Shown here in pieces: positions 17,407 to 27,376 of a stretch of 64,000 nt of DNA. Below the pieces are notes generated by a model. That model saw only the letters and a program-made list of their open reading frames with translations, searched no databases and had not been told where the DNA came from. How positions within the stretch are numbered: the first letter of the stretch is position 1; each line of letters opens with the position of its first letter. Origin of the DNA: Haloarcula limicola (GTDB lineage Archaea; Halobacteriota; Halobacteria; Halobacteriales; Haloarculaceae); the NCBI RefSeq assembly GCF_010119205.1, contig NZ_WRXM01000001.1:930001-994000 (forward strand), given 5' to 3'. The position numbers and the translations under genes were made by a program.

Positions 17407-17931
17407 TCAGCCGAGTAGGTAGCGGAGTTTGGGGTGGCGCTCCACCAACGCCAGTCTCTCGATGACCGCGTCGAGGCCGTAGTACCGGCCGGCGCCGCCG
17501 ACCATCACGGTCACGAACAGGAGCAGGCCCATCAGGTCGCCGTTGACCAGGCCGTGCCCGAACCCCGCGTTGCCGACCCAGAACAGGGTCATGAAGACGG
17601 CCCCGCCGAAGGCCGCCAGCCGGGTGAGCGCGCCCGCCATGAGTGCCAGTCCGATGAGCGTCTCGAACAGGGGGACCCCCGGCGCGATGAGCCACGCGAG
17701 GTTGTTCCCCATCCAGACCGGGATGGGACCGAGCGCCGTGCCAGTCATCTGCTGCAGGTAGGCCGGCCCGTAGGTGAACGCCAGCCCGTTCTCGACGAGC
17801 TTGGTCGCGCCGGCGTGGAAGAACCACCAGCCGGTGACCACTCGCAGGAACGCCAGCCAGTACGCCGTCAGCGGCCCGTCCAGCCCGAGTTCGAACTCGT
17901 CGGCCAGGGGGTTGGTTGCTTGGTAGGACAT
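17407..17931 (-). CDS. DoxX family membrane protein
   Basis: 174 residues with four membrane helices. The N-terminal helix carries LRVVTGWWFFHAGATKLVENG, the characteristic DoxX start, followed by a long extracytoplasmic loop and helices two to four with FETLIGLALMAGALTRLAA. DoxX proteins are related to a subunit of the thiosulfate:quinone oxidoreductase in Acidianus, but most members act in unknown redox or sulfur processes. A strong TATA box lies about 41 bp upstream on the same strand. Likely cotranscribed with the small protein that follows. Confidence 0.82.
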   Translation of the reverse strand: MSYQATNPLADEFELGLDGPLTAYWLAFLRVVTGWWFFHAGATKLVENGLAFTYGPAYLQQMTGTALGPIPVWMGNNLAWLIAPGVPLFETLIGLALMAGALTRLAAFGGAVFMTLFWVGNAGFGHGLVNGDLMGLLLFVTVMVGGAGRYYGLDAVIERLALVERHPKLRYLLG

Positions 17932-17966
17932 CGTTACCTCACATGTGCAACTCCGGCCGAGACGAG

Positions 17967-17976
17967 TATATAAATA
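17967..17976 (-). promoter_or_regulatory. TATA box of the DoxX gene
   Basis: TATTTATATA on the minus strand, the clearest TATA element in this window, centred about 41 bp before the DoxX ATG and so giving a short 5' leader of about 14 nt. Confidence 0.6.
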
Positions 17977-18147
17977 GGAGCGCGTTCCCGCGAACTGAAA
18001 ACGGTCCTGCGTCGGGTGAGGCGACGTATTGTGGGCGATTGTTTGAATAGATTCGTTCGGACTCGAACTTATATCCGTGGGGGCGTGTGCGACGGCGCGA
18101 CGCCCCACCGTGAGCTTCAAACCTCGCTCCCGAGTAGCCACGGCAGC

Positions 18148-19605
18148 ATGGCACTGGAACTGCCCGGCGAGTACACGACGGCGCGCGTGATGGTCGAGGA
18201 CGAATCGCTGGTCGAGGCGGGCTGTCTCGACCAGATACAGTCGCTCGTCGACCACCCGGCGTTCACCGAACCGGTCCGGGTGATGCCCGACACGCACTGG
18301 GGCGCGGGCGCGCCCATCGGCTTCACGATGCCGCTCGGCGACCGGATCGTTCCGAACGTCGTCGGCGTCGACGTCGGCTGCGGGATGGCGGCGACGAACC
18401 TCGGTGACTCGCTCCCGCTCGAAGACGGAGAGCGAGAGCGCCGCGTCCGCGAGGCCGTCCCGATGGGGCGGTCGGTCCACGACTACGACGACGCGCCCCA
18501 CCTCGTCTCCGAGTTCCCCTTCGAGCGAGCCAACGACGTGTTCGAGGGGTTCGACGAGGCCTTCGAGGCACGCTTTGGCGAGCGCATCGACCCCGTCGAG
18601 TTCGACTTCGACGGCTACGACGGCGAGTACTTCGAGTCGCTCTGTGAGCGAGTGCTCGCCGACCAGCGACAGGGGATGGGCCACGTCATCCAGAGCGCCG
18701 GGACGCTCGGTGGCGGCAACCACTTCGTCGAGTTCGCCCGCGCCCGCGAGAGCGGCGACTACTGGCTCGTCGTCCACAGCGGCTCTCGCTATCTGGGCAA
18801 ATCGGTCGCGGAGTTCTGGCAGTCGAAAGCGACCGACCGGCGGGCCATCGGCTCCATCCGCGAGGAGATCCCCGAGGAGTACGCCGACTACCTCAAGTTC
18901 GATCCCGAGACGGTCGGCGATGGCGACCTCTACGAGTGGGTCACCGGCGGCAAGGGCGAGTCGCACATCGAGAAGGACCGCCTGCGCCGGGAACTCGACG
19001 GGAAAGACATCGAGGACGCCTTCGACGCGCTCGGGTCGCTCGGTCCACACGTCGGCGACGACGGGGACCGGGACAGCGACCTCGACTGGCTGGAGGGCCG
19101 AGAGGCCCACGGCTACTACGTCGACATGCTGTTCGCCCAGCAGTACGCCCGCTGGAACCGCGAACTGATGAGCGACGCCATCTGCGAGGCGCTGGGTATC
19201 GACCCCGTCGAGCGCTTTCAGAGCATCCACAACTACATCGACTTCAGGGACATGACGATTCGCAAGGGCGCGACGCCCGCCCGCGAGGGCCAGCGGCTCG
19301 TCGTCCCGTTCAACATGGCCGAGGGGTCGGTCCTCGCCCGCGGGAAGGGCAACGACGAGTTCCAGCAGACCGCGCCCCACGGCGCGGGGCGAGTGATGAG
19401 TCGCGGGGAGGCCCACGACGTGGTCGAGATGGACGAGTTCGCCGACGCGATGGCCGGCGTCTACTCGGAATCGGTCGTCGAGAGCGTCCGCGACGAAGCG
19501 CCGATGGCGTACAAGGACGCCGAGGAGATCGTCGCGGCGCTGGAGCCGACCGCCGACGTCGTCGATTGGCTCGACGCCGTCCACAACCTGAAGGCCACAT
19601 CGTGA
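18148..19605 (+). CDS. rtcB: RtcB family RNA ligase
   Basis: 485 residues. Metal ligands and guanylylation residues are visible in order: DTHWGAGAPIG, GVDVGCGMAA (Cys ligand), GGGNHFVEFA, VVHSGSR, and the nucleophile His in PHGAGRVMSRGEA. RtcB joins 2',3'-cyclic phosphate and 5'-OH RNA ends using GTP and Mn2+, in tRNA splicing or RNA repair. The N-terminus (MALELPGEYTTARVMVED) lacks the leader I remember for the housekeeping archaeal tRNA ligase, so this may be a second, repair-type RtcB. The start gives standard length; upstream in-frame codons look non-coding. A TATA-like CTTATATCC at 18068 would give a roughly 50-nt leader. Confidence 0.88.
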   Translation: MALELPGEYTTARVMVEDESLVEAGCLDQIQSLVDHPAFTEPVRVMPDTHWGAGAPIGFTMPLGDRIVPNVVGVDVGCGMAATNLGDSLPLEDGERERRVREAVPMGRSVHDYDDAPHLVSEFPFERANDVFEGFDEAFEARFGERIDPVEFDFDGYDGEYFESLCERVLADQRQGMGHVIQSAGTLGGGNHFVEFARARESGDYWLVVHSGSRYLGKSVAEFWQSKATDRRAIGSIREEIPEEYADYLKFDPETVGDGDLYEWVTGGKGESHIEKDRLRRELDGKDIEDAFDALGSLGPHVGDDGDRDSDLDWLEGREAHGYYVDMLFAQQYARWNRELMSDAICEALGIDPVERFQSIHNYIDFRDMTIRKGATPAREGQRLVVPFNMAEGSVLARGKGNDEFQQTAPHGAGRVMSRGEAHDVVEMDEFADAMAGVYSESVVESVRDEAPMAYKDAEEIVAALEPTADVVDWLDAVHNLKATS

Positions 19606-19665
19606 TCCCCGGAACTGACTGTCTTCGGCGGTAACCGCTATATCGGCGGCCGTCGTGGTGCCCGT

Positions 19666-20076
19666 ATGACCATCCTCGTGGCCATCGACGACGACCACGC
19701 GTCCGGGGAGGTTCTCGAGACCGCCATCAGACTCGGTCGCGGACTGGACGAAGAGCTGTACGTCGTTCACCTGGTGAGCGACGAGTTCGCCGACGCCGAG
19801 GCGAAACAGGTGCGAGACGAGATCCGAGAGCGCCTCGTCGACGAGGCCGTCGTCGGGACGGTCTCGCTCGAACACGTCGGTCGGTCGGGACCGCGTCCGG
19901 GGACCCGCGTCGGCCACGAACTGCTCGAAGTGGCCGCCGACGTCGATATCACCCACATCGTCATGGGGCACGAATCGAAGGGGCTCGCCGGCCGGTTAGC
20001 GTCGGGCAACGCCGCCTTCGCCGTCGTGGACGCGGCGAACGTGCCGGTCACCATCGTCACGGACAACGGGGAGTGA
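19666..20076 (+). CDS. Universal stress protein (UspA family)
   Basis: 136 residues: MTILVAIDDDHASGEVLETA at the N-terminus and the nucleotide-binding loop near the C-terminus, GHESKGLAGRLASGNAAFAVV, matching the G-x2-G-x(8-9)-G pattern of ATP-binding Usp proteins, then VPVTIVTD. Small cytoplasmic dimers of this family help survive stress by unclear means. It starts 60 bp after rtcB in the same direction and may be co-expressed. Confidence 0.88.
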   Translation: MTILVAIDDDHASGEVLETAIRLGRGLDEELYVVHLVSDEFADAEAKQVRDEIRERLVDEAVVGTVSLEHVGRSGPRPGTRVGHELLEVAADVDITHIVMGHESKGLAGRLASGNAAFAVVDAANVPVTIVTDNGE

Positions 20077-20094
20077 GTTCCGCCGAGCGTGCGC

Positions 20095-21240
20095 TCAGAG
20101 CCCGAGTTCGCGCCCGAGGACCAGCCGCTGGATCTCGCTGGTCCCCTCGCCGATCTCCATCAGTTTCGCGTCGCGGTAGAACCGCTGGGGCGCGAAGTCG
20201 GTGGTGTAACCGTAGCCGCCGAGCACCTGCACGGCGTCTTCGGCGACCTCCCGGCAGATCTCGCTAGCGTCGAGCTTCGCCAGCGCGGCCAGGCGGGTGA
20301 GGTCGTCGGCGTCGCCCGCGTCGTAGGCCGCCGCGGCCTTGTGGGTGAGCAGTCGGGCGCGCTCTATCTTGCGGTCCATCTCGACGATCTTATCCCGCAC
20401 CGCGTCGAACTTCGAGATAGGTTGGTCGAACTGCTCGCGCTCGGTGGCGTAGGATTTCGCGGCCTCGTAGGCCCCCTGCGCCAGGCCGACCGAGAGCGCG
20501 GCGATGGAGATTCGCCCGCCGTTCAGCGTCCGCTTGGTCTGGTCCCAGCCGTCGCCCTCCTCGCCGAGCAAGCGGTCTTCGGGAATCCGGCAGTCGTCGA
20601 ACTGGAGTTCGCAGGTCGGCGAGGCGTTCAGTCCCATCTTCTCCCACACCGTTGTCACCTCCCAGCCGTCGTCCTCGGGCGAGACGACGAAGGTCGAAAT
20701 GCCGTCGTAGCCCGCGTCCGGTTCCGTGACGGCCTTCACCAGTATCGACCCGGCGACGTTCGCGTTCGTGATGAACTGCTTCGTGCCGTTGATGACGTAC
20801 TCGTCGCCGTCTCGCGCCGCGGTGGTGTCCATGTCGCTGGCGTCGCTGCCGCTGCCGGGCTCGGTCAGCGCCCACGATCCGAGGTGGTCGCCCCGCGCGA
20901 GCGGTTCGAGCCACCGCTCTTTCTGCTCGTCGGTGCCGAACGACTCGATGGGCTTCGAACCGAGCGAGACGTGTGCCGCGTAGGAGAGACCGATAGAGCC
21001 GGAGACGCGGCCCAGCTCCTCACAGACCAGCGCGTACATCAACTGGTCGCCGCCCAGCCCGCCCCACTCCTCGCCGATGGGGACGCCCATCACGTCCAGT
21101 TTCCCGAGTTCGTCGAACACCTCGGCGGGGAACCGGTGTTCGTCCTCGATGTCCTGGGCGATCGGGGCGATCTCGTTCTCGCAGAAGTCCCGCACCGAGT
21201 CGCGCATCAGCCGGTGCTCGTCCGGGAGGTCGAACTCCAT
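20095..21240 (-). CDS. Acyl-CoA dehydrogenase
   Basis: 381 residues, standard size. The flavin-contacting segments ALTEPGSGSDASDM and FITNANVAG, the substrate-site SVGLAQGAYEAA helix, and the C-terminal LGGYGYTTDFAPQRFYRDAK and EGTSEIQRLVLGRELG are all present; the catalytic Glu lies in EGTSE. It performs the FAD-dependent first step of acyl-CoA oxidation. The start MEFDLPDEHRL was chosen because a TATA-like GTATTTG lies 27 bp upstream; an ATG 24 bases earlier is possible. A paralogue lies at 32286, which carries an extra 16-residue insert absent here. Confidence 0.92.
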   Translation of the reverse strand: MEFDLPDEHRLMRDSVRDFCENEIAPIAQDIEDEHRFPAEVFDELGKLDVMGVPIGEEWGGLGGDQLMYALVCEELGRVSGSIGLSYAAHVSLGSKPIESFGTDEQKERWLEPLARGDHLGSWALTEPGSGSDASDMDTTAARDGDEYVINGTKQFITNANVAGSILVKAVTEPDAGYDGISTFVVSPEDDGWEVTTVWEKMGLNASPTCELQFDDCRIPEDRLLGEEGDGWDQTKRTLNGGRISIAALSVGLAQGAYEAAKSYATEREQFDQPISKFDAVRDKIVEMDRKIERARLLTHKAAAAYDAGDADDLTRLAALAKLDASEICREVAEDAVQVLGGYGYTTDFAPQRFYRDAKLMEIGEGTSEIQRLVLGRELGL

Positions 21241-21318
21241 AGCACCGGCTACGGTCTCTGTCATCAAATACCATGCGGAGCACAAGCGCTATCCGCCGCC
21301 CATCCCTCGTCTCACCCA

Positions 21319-22116
21319 ATGGCGTTTCGTCGGTTTCTCCGCGGGTCGGTCCCGTGGGAGCAACTGGAAGGAGTCGCGCGCGCGGTGCTCAACCGCTACG
21401 GCGAGTCGTCCGGCCGCGTCGTCTTCCTGGAGGCGGACAACTGGCTCTCGACGCCGTTCGTCGTCGAGGACCGCTGGTTCGTGAAGCTCATCACCCAGCA
21501 GAACTCGCTGGTCCACGCGCTGTTGACGACCGGCCGCAACATCGGCGCGTTCTCCTCGGGCACCGAGGGCTTCTTCGAGCACTTCGGGACGCCCGCCCAG
21601 ATGGCCCAGCACGAACTCGAAGCGACCGAGCGGATGCGGGAACTGGGCGTGAACGCGCCCGAACCCATCGAGGCGTTCGAGCACAACGGGATGGGCGTGC
21701 TCGTCTTCGAGTACCTGCGGGACTTCGCCACGCTCGACGACCTGCCACCCGAGGCCGTCGAACGCCACGCGCCGACGGTGTTCGACTACCTCCACCGAAT
21801 GCACGAGGACGGCCTCGCCCACGGCGACTTCCGCTGTGAGAACGTCCTCGTCGCCGACGGCGAACTCTACTTCATCGACGCGACCAGCGTCCGCGAGGAG
21901 GCCATCGCCGACGCGCGGGCCTACGACATCGCCTGCGCGCTGGGCGCGCTGGAACCGCTCGTCGGCGCGCACGCGGCGGTCGACGCGGCGGCCCGGCACT
22001 ACACGCCCGAGGAACTGCTCGACGCCGACGAGTTTCTGGACTTCGTCAACATCCGCCCGGACCACGACTTCGACGCGGGGGCCATCCGCGGCGCGATCGA
22101 GCAGTACGCTAGCTGA
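21319..22116 (+). CDS. RIO1/Bud32-like atypical protein kinase
   Basis: 265 residues. Features of RIO/Bud32-type kinases: the VKLITQQNS lysine strand (residue about 55), the catalytic loop HGDFRCENVL (residues about 170-180) and the metal-binding IDATS that replaces DFG. A glycine-rich loop is not evident, as in the RIO group. It may phosphorylate a protein or small molecule; the C-terminal helices resemble phosphotransferases of that fold. It is divergent from the acyl-CoA dehydrogenase and overlaps the EamA gene's 3' end by eight bases. Confidence 0.75.
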   Translation: MAFRRFLRGSVPWEQLEGVARAVLNRYGESSGRVVFLEADNWLSTPFVVEDRWFVKLITQQNSLVHALLTTGRNIGAFSSGTEGFFEHFGTPAQMAQHELEATERMRELGVNAPEPIEAFEHNGMGVLVFEYLRDFATLDDLPPEAVERHAPTVFDYLHRMHEDGLAHGDFRCENVLVADGELYFIDATSVREEAIADARAYDIACALGALEPLVGAHAAVDAAARHYTPEELLDADEFLDFVNIRPDHDFDAGAIRGAIEQYAS

Positions 22117-23005
22117 CGCCGGTCCGGGAACGCGCGGTGACGCCGATGCCCGCGAGGACCACGACACCCCCGGCGAGCGTCCACGCGCCCGGTAGCTCCG
22201 AGAGCAGGAGAAACGCCAGCAGCGCGCTCCCGACGGGTTCGCCCAGCAGCGAGACGCTCACGAGGCTCGATTCGAGGTGGCCGAGCGCCCAGTTGAGCAC
22301 CGTGTGGCCGAACACGCCCGGACCGACGGCCATCAGGAAGAAGAGAACCCACTCGCGAGCGGCGTAGTCGACGACCGGGTGGCCGCCGGCGAGGACGAAC
22401 GCGAACAGGCAAACAGCCGCGACGGCGTAGACGACGGTGACGTACGGGAACAGCGGGAACCGCTGGCGGAGCGAGCGCCCGGCCAGCACGTAGGCGGCGG
22501 CCATCACCCCGCCGAGGAGCGCCAGCGCGTTGCCGTACAGCGGTCGCGGGCCGACGCCGCCGCCGAGCAGTTCGCCCAGCGACATCACGACGATGCCGCC
22601 GACGGCGAGCAGGATCCCGACCGTCGTCCCGCGGATGATCCGCTCGTCCAGCAGCGCCCACGCGCCGACGGCGACGAACAGGGGCTGTGACTGGACGAGC
22701 GTCACCGAGGCGGCGACGCTCGTCCACGCGAGGCTCTCGAACCACGCGGCGAAGTGGACCGCGAGGGCGACGCCGGTGGCCGCGGCCGCCAGCAGGTCCC
22801 GGCGGGCGAGCTTCGAGAACGCGCCCGGGTCGCGCCAGAGCGCGAGCGGAGCCACTAACAGCGTCGTCATCGCCACGCGGTAGAAGGCCGCGACGCTGGC
22901 GGGCGCGTCGCTCGCTCTGACGAGGATGGCGCTCGTACTGACCGCGAGAACCGCGACGGCGAGGCCGACCCGCGGGTCGAAGTCCGCGAAGTCGGCGTCG
23001 GTCAC
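22109..23005 (-). CDS. EamA/DMT family transporter
   Basis: 298 residues with ten predicted helices in two EamA halves; each half ends with a glycine-rich helix (LLAVGGIVVMSLGELLGG; LAGGVVVLAGIGVTA) and contains an inner-helix SLLGEPVGSALLAFLLLSE motif, typical of drug/metabolite exporters. Substrate unknown. The start is the GTG that overlaps the stop codon of the upstream reductase-like gene, with the protein beginning VTDADFADFDPR; longer in-frame versions add basic, non-membrane sequence. The two genes are likely one operon. Confidence 0.85.
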   Translation of the reverse strand: MTDADFADFDPRVGLAVAVLAVSTSAILVRASDAPASVAAFYRVAMTTLLVAPLALWRDPGAFSKLARRDLLAAAATGVALAVHFAAWFESLAWTSVAASVTLVQSQPLFVAVGAWALLDERIIRGTTVGILLAVGGIVVMSLGELLGGGVGPRPLYGNALALLGGVMAAAYVLAGRSLRQRFPLFPYVTVVYAVAAVCLFAFVLAGGHPVVDYAAREWVLFFLMAVGPGVFGHTVLNWALGHLESSLVSVSLLGEPVGSALLAFLLLSELPGAWTLAGGVVVLAGIGVTARSRTGVS

Positions 23006-23553
23006 TACGCGTCGTCCGGCACGTCGAAGTCGTGGAAGTGCTCGCCCTCCTCCTTCGAGAGGATGTCGAGGGCGGCCGCGCCGCCGTCGCCGGCGGAGAT
23101 GATCGCCTGCCACTCCTGGTCGCGGCACATCGCGCCGGTGGCGTAGGCGTCCTCGACGCTGGTCTCCATCGAGACGTTCACGTCGACCACGTCGCCGTCG
23201 AAGTCACAGCCCAGCTCTTCGGCGAGCCCGCGGTCCGCGCCGGTCGCCAGCACCAGATACGGGGCCTCGACCTCCTCTCCGTCGACGGTAGCGACGAAGC
23301 CGTCGCCGCTCTCCTCGACGCTCTCGACCTCGCTCTCGCGCAGGTCGACGCCGAACTCCTCGACCTGATCGCGGGCGTCCTCCATGAACTCCGAGCCGTC
23401 CACGGAGTCGATGCCGAGGTAGTTGAACAGGTGGGCCTTGTGCATCCACGTCTCGTCCGTGTCGTAGACGACGGTGTCCAGCCCGTTCTTCGCGGTGAAC
23501 AGTGCGGCGCTCAGACCGGCGGGACCACCGCCGACGACGAGTACGTCCGTCAT
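23005..23553 (-). CDS. Small FAD/NAD(P)-binding oxidoreductase (thioredoxin reductase-like, no CxxC)
   Basis: 182 residues. The N-terminus has the dinucleotide-binding VVGGGPAGLSAALFTAKNG, and LATGADRGLAE plus the final AYATGAMCRDQEWQAIISAGDGGAAA are typical of thioredoxin-reductase-like flavoproteins. The protein is about 120 residues shorter than thioredoxin reductases because the NAD(P)H domain with its CATC active site is absent; the only Cys residues are single. It may bind FAD and act with another protein, or serve as a flavin oxidoreductase of unknown substrate. The stop codon overlaps the EamA start. Confidence 0.75.
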   Translation of the reverse strand: MTDVLVVGGGPAGLSAALFTAKNGLDTVVYDTDETWMHKAHLFNYLGIDSVDGSEFMEDARDQVEEFGVDLRESEVESVEESGDGFVATVDGEEVEAPYLVLATGADRGLAEELGCDFDGDVVDVNVSMETSVEDAYATGAMCRDQEWQAIISAGDGGAAALDILSKEEGEHFHDFDVPDDA

Positions 23554-23642
23554 GGGCGCTACTGCGTCCCACTGCCGGATAAAGCCACGGCTGTGCCATC
23601 TAATCGCACGACCGATCCGGCGGTGCGAACGCCGGCCGCCGC

Positions 23643-24134
23643 TCAGCCTTCCAGTAGCTCCTTGGTCCGCTGGTGGCGGTACCGAAACACGGGTTCCATC
23701 CCGAGGAAACCGACCGGTCCCACCGCGCGGCCGAGGGGGCCGCCCGGCAGCTCGTACTCGACGCGGTCGTGGACGATGGTCGCGTCGTCGCCGTCGGCTC
23801 GGAAGCGGTGGGTGTGCTCCCACTTCGGGAACGGCCCGTCTCGCATCACGTCCCGGAACACGGCGGTGCCCTCGTCCTCGTCGAAGCGGCGCTCGACGAT
23901 CTCCGAGACCCAGCGCTGGCGCGAGCCGACGCCGAACGGTCGGGCCGTGGAGATGACGACTGCCCCTTCGTCGAGCACCTCGGGGTTCGGGTCGCCATCG
24001 GGCCCGCGCGTCTCCTCGACGCGGAGGTGCATCCAGTCCGGAGTGAGGGCCACGAGGCCGTCGCTCGTGGAGTGAAACGCCCAGACCTCGGAGAGCGGCG
24101 CGGACACGCGGACCTCCCGTTCGAAGACGACCAT
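23643..24134 (-). CDS. SRPBCC family (START-like) protein
   Basis: 163 residues with the beta-barrel ligand-binding pattern of SRPBCC proteins: MVVFEREVRVSAPLSEVWAF at the start and an amphipathic C-terminal helix (GMEPVFRYRHQRTKELLEG). The hydrophobic cavity binds lipids or polyketides in relatives. A second layer of evidence is the FRFRADGDDATIVHDRVEYEL-like strand pair. No catalytic residue is recognised, and the neighbouring genes (reductase, glutamate dehydrogenase) do not point to a ligand. Confidence 0.75.
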   Translation of the reverse strand: MVVFEREVRVSAPLSEVWAFHSTSDGLVALTPDWMHLRVEETRGPDGDPNPEVLDEGAVVISTARPFGVGSRQRWVSEIVERRFDEDEGTAVFRDVMRDGPFPKWEHTHRFRADGDDATIVHDRVEYELPGGPLGRAVGPVGFLGMEPVFRYRHQRTKELLEG

Positions 24135-24210
24135 ATCCCCCTTTCGGGCGACGAGGGCAAAATACCGGCGGTGGCGGCGGTTCGAGACGAGGCGACGACC
24201 GCGCCCGAGC

Positions 24211-25467
<1,257 letters not shown>

Positions 25468-25525
25468 ACGCTAACAGTGGTCGACCGACAGGAAAAGGAT
25501 ACCGCCGTCATTGGCAGGCAGGGGC

Positions 25526-25924
25526 CTACCCGCCCGTGAACACTTCGTCGGCGCGGATGCGGAGGACGATCCGCTCTGTTTGGATCGGGTTCGGATACTC
25601 GTCTTCGCCCATGTACCGCTTCGCCAGTTCGTCGATGTGCTCGCGTGCGCCCTCGGTCGTCACCTTGTCGACTTCCCCCGTTATCGAGAGGAACCGATAC
25701 GGGTTCTCGGGGTCGGTCATGCTCGCGGCGACCGTCGGGTCGTTCTCGACGTTCTTCGCCTTCCGTCGATGCCGTTCGGTGTTGACGAGCAGGCGGTCGC
25801 CCTCGGCGTCGTAGTCGACCCAGACGGGCGTCGAGTGGGGCCTCCCGTCGGGTAGCATAGTCACGACGTGGGCGAACGTCGGCTTCTCGAACAGGTCGTG
25901 GTACGCCTCGGGTATCGATGGCAC
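25526..25924 (-). CDS. PPOX class (F420- or FMN-dependent) pyridoxamine 5'-phosphate oxidase-like protein
   Basis: 132 residues with a GTG start (VPSIPEAYHDLFEKPTFAHV). The split-barrel flavin-binding fold is indicated by DGRPHSTPVWVDYD, then NTERHRRKAKNVENDPTVAAS, where the basic residues hold the phosphate, and the ITGEVDKVTTE strand. This pattern is typical of deazaflavin (F420)-dependent reductases in archaea and actinobacteria. Substrate unknown. Choice of the GTG start avoids a long basic extension. Same direction as the lyase gene upstream, 41 bases away. Confidence 0.8.
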   Translation of the reverse strand: MPSIPEAYHDLFEKPTFAHVVTMLPDGRPHSTPVWVDYDAEGDRLLVNTERHRRKAKNVENDPTVAASMTDPENPYRFLSITGEVDKVTTEGAREHIDELAKRYMGEDEYPNPIQTERIVLRIRADEVFTGG

Positions 25925-25965
25925 ACGACACACGTCGGCCCGCGGGGGTATAGCTCCTCGGGCGC

Positions 25966-26799
25966 TCACTCGCGGCCGGCGTTCGCCCGCTCTAAGACCC
26001 GTTCGGCCTGCCGGATCTGCGGCGCGTCGATCATCTCGCCGTCGACGACGAAGACGCCGCCGCCCGCCTCGTCGCGCGCCGCGAGGATGCGCTCGGCCCA
26101 CTCGACCCGCGCGGGCGTCGGCGTGAACACCTCGTTGATGATGGTCGCCTGCGCCGGGTGGATGGCGAGTTTCCCGTCGTAACCCAACTGGAGCGCGCGC
26201 TTCGCCTCTCGCTGGAGCCCCTCGTCGTCGGTGTAGGAGGGGAAGTGCGTGTCGATGGGCGTCACGTCCGCGGCCCGCGCCGCGAGGACGACGTGCTGGC
26301 GCGCGTGCTCGACTTCGCTCCCGTCCTCAGTCCGGGTCGCACCGATGTCGCCGGCGAGGTCCTCGGCCCCGAATATCAGCGCTTCGACGGCCTCGGCGGC
26401 GGCGATCTCCTCGGCGTGGAGGACGCCCGCCGCGGACTCGACGAGGGCCAGTATCGGACAGTCGACGCCCGCGTCCGCCAACAGCTCCGCGAGCCGACGT
26501 GCGTCGTCGGCGTCGCTCGTCTTCGGGAGCATCACGCTGTCCGGCGTCGGGCCGTCGAGGACCACGGCGAGATCCTCGGCCGCGCCCTCGTCGACCGGGT
26601 TGACGCGAACGCAGACCTCGCAGTCGGCCGGGAACACGTCAGAGAGCGCGTCGTGGACGGTCTTCCGGGCCGCGGGTTTCCGGTCGGGAACGACGGCGTC
26701 TTCGAGGTCGAAGACTACCACGTCGGCGTTCGTCTCCGGTGCCTTCCGCAGTTTCCCGGCGTCGTCGCCGGGGGAAAAGAGGATGCTACGACGGGGCAT
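25966..26799 (-). CDS. HpcH/HpaI aldolase, CitE-type CoA ester lyase
   Basis: 277 residues of the citrate-lyase-beta family: RRSILFSPGDDAGKLRKA, the metal-site FDLEDAVVPDRK, RVNP, LPKTSD, ALVESAAG with the Glu ligand and GAEDLAGDIG with the Asp ligand. Relatives cleave malyl-CoA, beta-methylmalyl-CoA or citramalyl-CoA to acetyl- or propionyl-CoA plus glyoxylate or pyruvate. A MaoC-type hydratase lies divergently 128 bp away, and a carboxylase further on, which favours a C4/C5 CoA-ester role. Exact substrate is not determined. Confidence 0.85.
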   Translation of the reverse strand: MPRRSILFSPGDDAGKLRKAPETNADVVVFDLEDAVVPDRKPAARKTVHDALSDVFPADCEVCVRVNPVDEGAAEDLAVVLDGPTPDSVMLPKTSDADDARRLAELLADAGVDCPILALVESAAGVLHAEEIAAAEAVEALIFGAEDLAGDIGATRTEDGSEVEHARQHVVLAARAADVTPIDTHFPSYTDDEGLQREAKRALQLGYDGKLAIHPAQATIINEVFTPTPARVEWAERILAARDEAGGGVFVVDGEMIDAPQIRQAERVLERANAGRE

Positions 26800-26926
26800 G
26801 CCACTGCATACACTCCCCCGGTCCCTAAGTGTCGGCGCTTGCAGTTCCGCCGGCGAGTCGCGTCTCGTCCGATTCGACCCCGGCGATGGGACTACTGCTA
26901 AGGGACCGGCGTGCGTTCCCGTCGGT

Positions 26927-27376
26927 ATGACAGGCCTCTATTACGAGGAGTTCGAGGAGGGCGAGACCATCCGTCACGGGAAACGGCGGACGATAAGCGA
27001 GAGCGACAACCAGCGCTTCTGCGACCTGACGATGAACCAGCAGCCGCTCCACTTGGACGCCGAGTTCGCCGGCGAGACGCAGTTCGGCGAGCGACTGGTC
27101 AACGGGCTCTACACGATGTCGCTGGCGGTGGGCCTGACGATCCCGGACACGACGGACGGCACCATCGTCGCCAACCTCTCCTACGACGACGTGGAGCACC
27201 CCGCGCCGGTGTTCCACGGCGATACGATCCGCGCCGAGACGACGGTGACCGGGACGCGACTCACCAGCGACGAGGAACGCGGCGTCGTCACGATGCGGGT
27301 CGACGTCTACAAGGGGGACGACACGCTCGTCTGCACGTTCGAGCGGACCGCGCTGGTCGAGCGGAAACCGGAGTGA
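26927..27376 (+). CDS. MaoC family dehydratase/hydratase
   Basis: 149 residues, a single hot-dog domain. The hydratase motif reads MNQQPLHLDAEFAG in place of GDxNPLH, so the usual catalytic Asp is Asn while the His is kept; comparable sequences (TMNxQPLH) occur in MaoC proteins paired with CitE-type lyases, as I recall from actinobacteria. It probably hydrates an unsaturated CoA ester such as mesaconyl-CoA. The ATG at 26927 is the first in a frame with typical start MTGLYYEEFEEG. The stop overlaps the GTG of the damaged CPBP gene. Confidence 0.8.
   Translation: MTGLYYEEFEEGETIRHGKRRTISESDNQRFCDLTMNQQPLHLDAEFAGETQFGERLVNGLYTMSLAVGLTIPDTTDGTIVANLSYDDVEHPAPVFHGDTIRAETTVTGTRLTSDEERGVVTMRVDVYKGDDTLVCTFERTALVERKPE

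Noticed and set aside
17407-19971. 854-codon open frame on the minus strand spanning rtcB and the stress protein
   Set aside because: Apart from the DoxX part it is antisense to clear genes; the low stop-codon frequency of GC-rich DNA makes such frames common and the translation is low-complexity and unlike any family.
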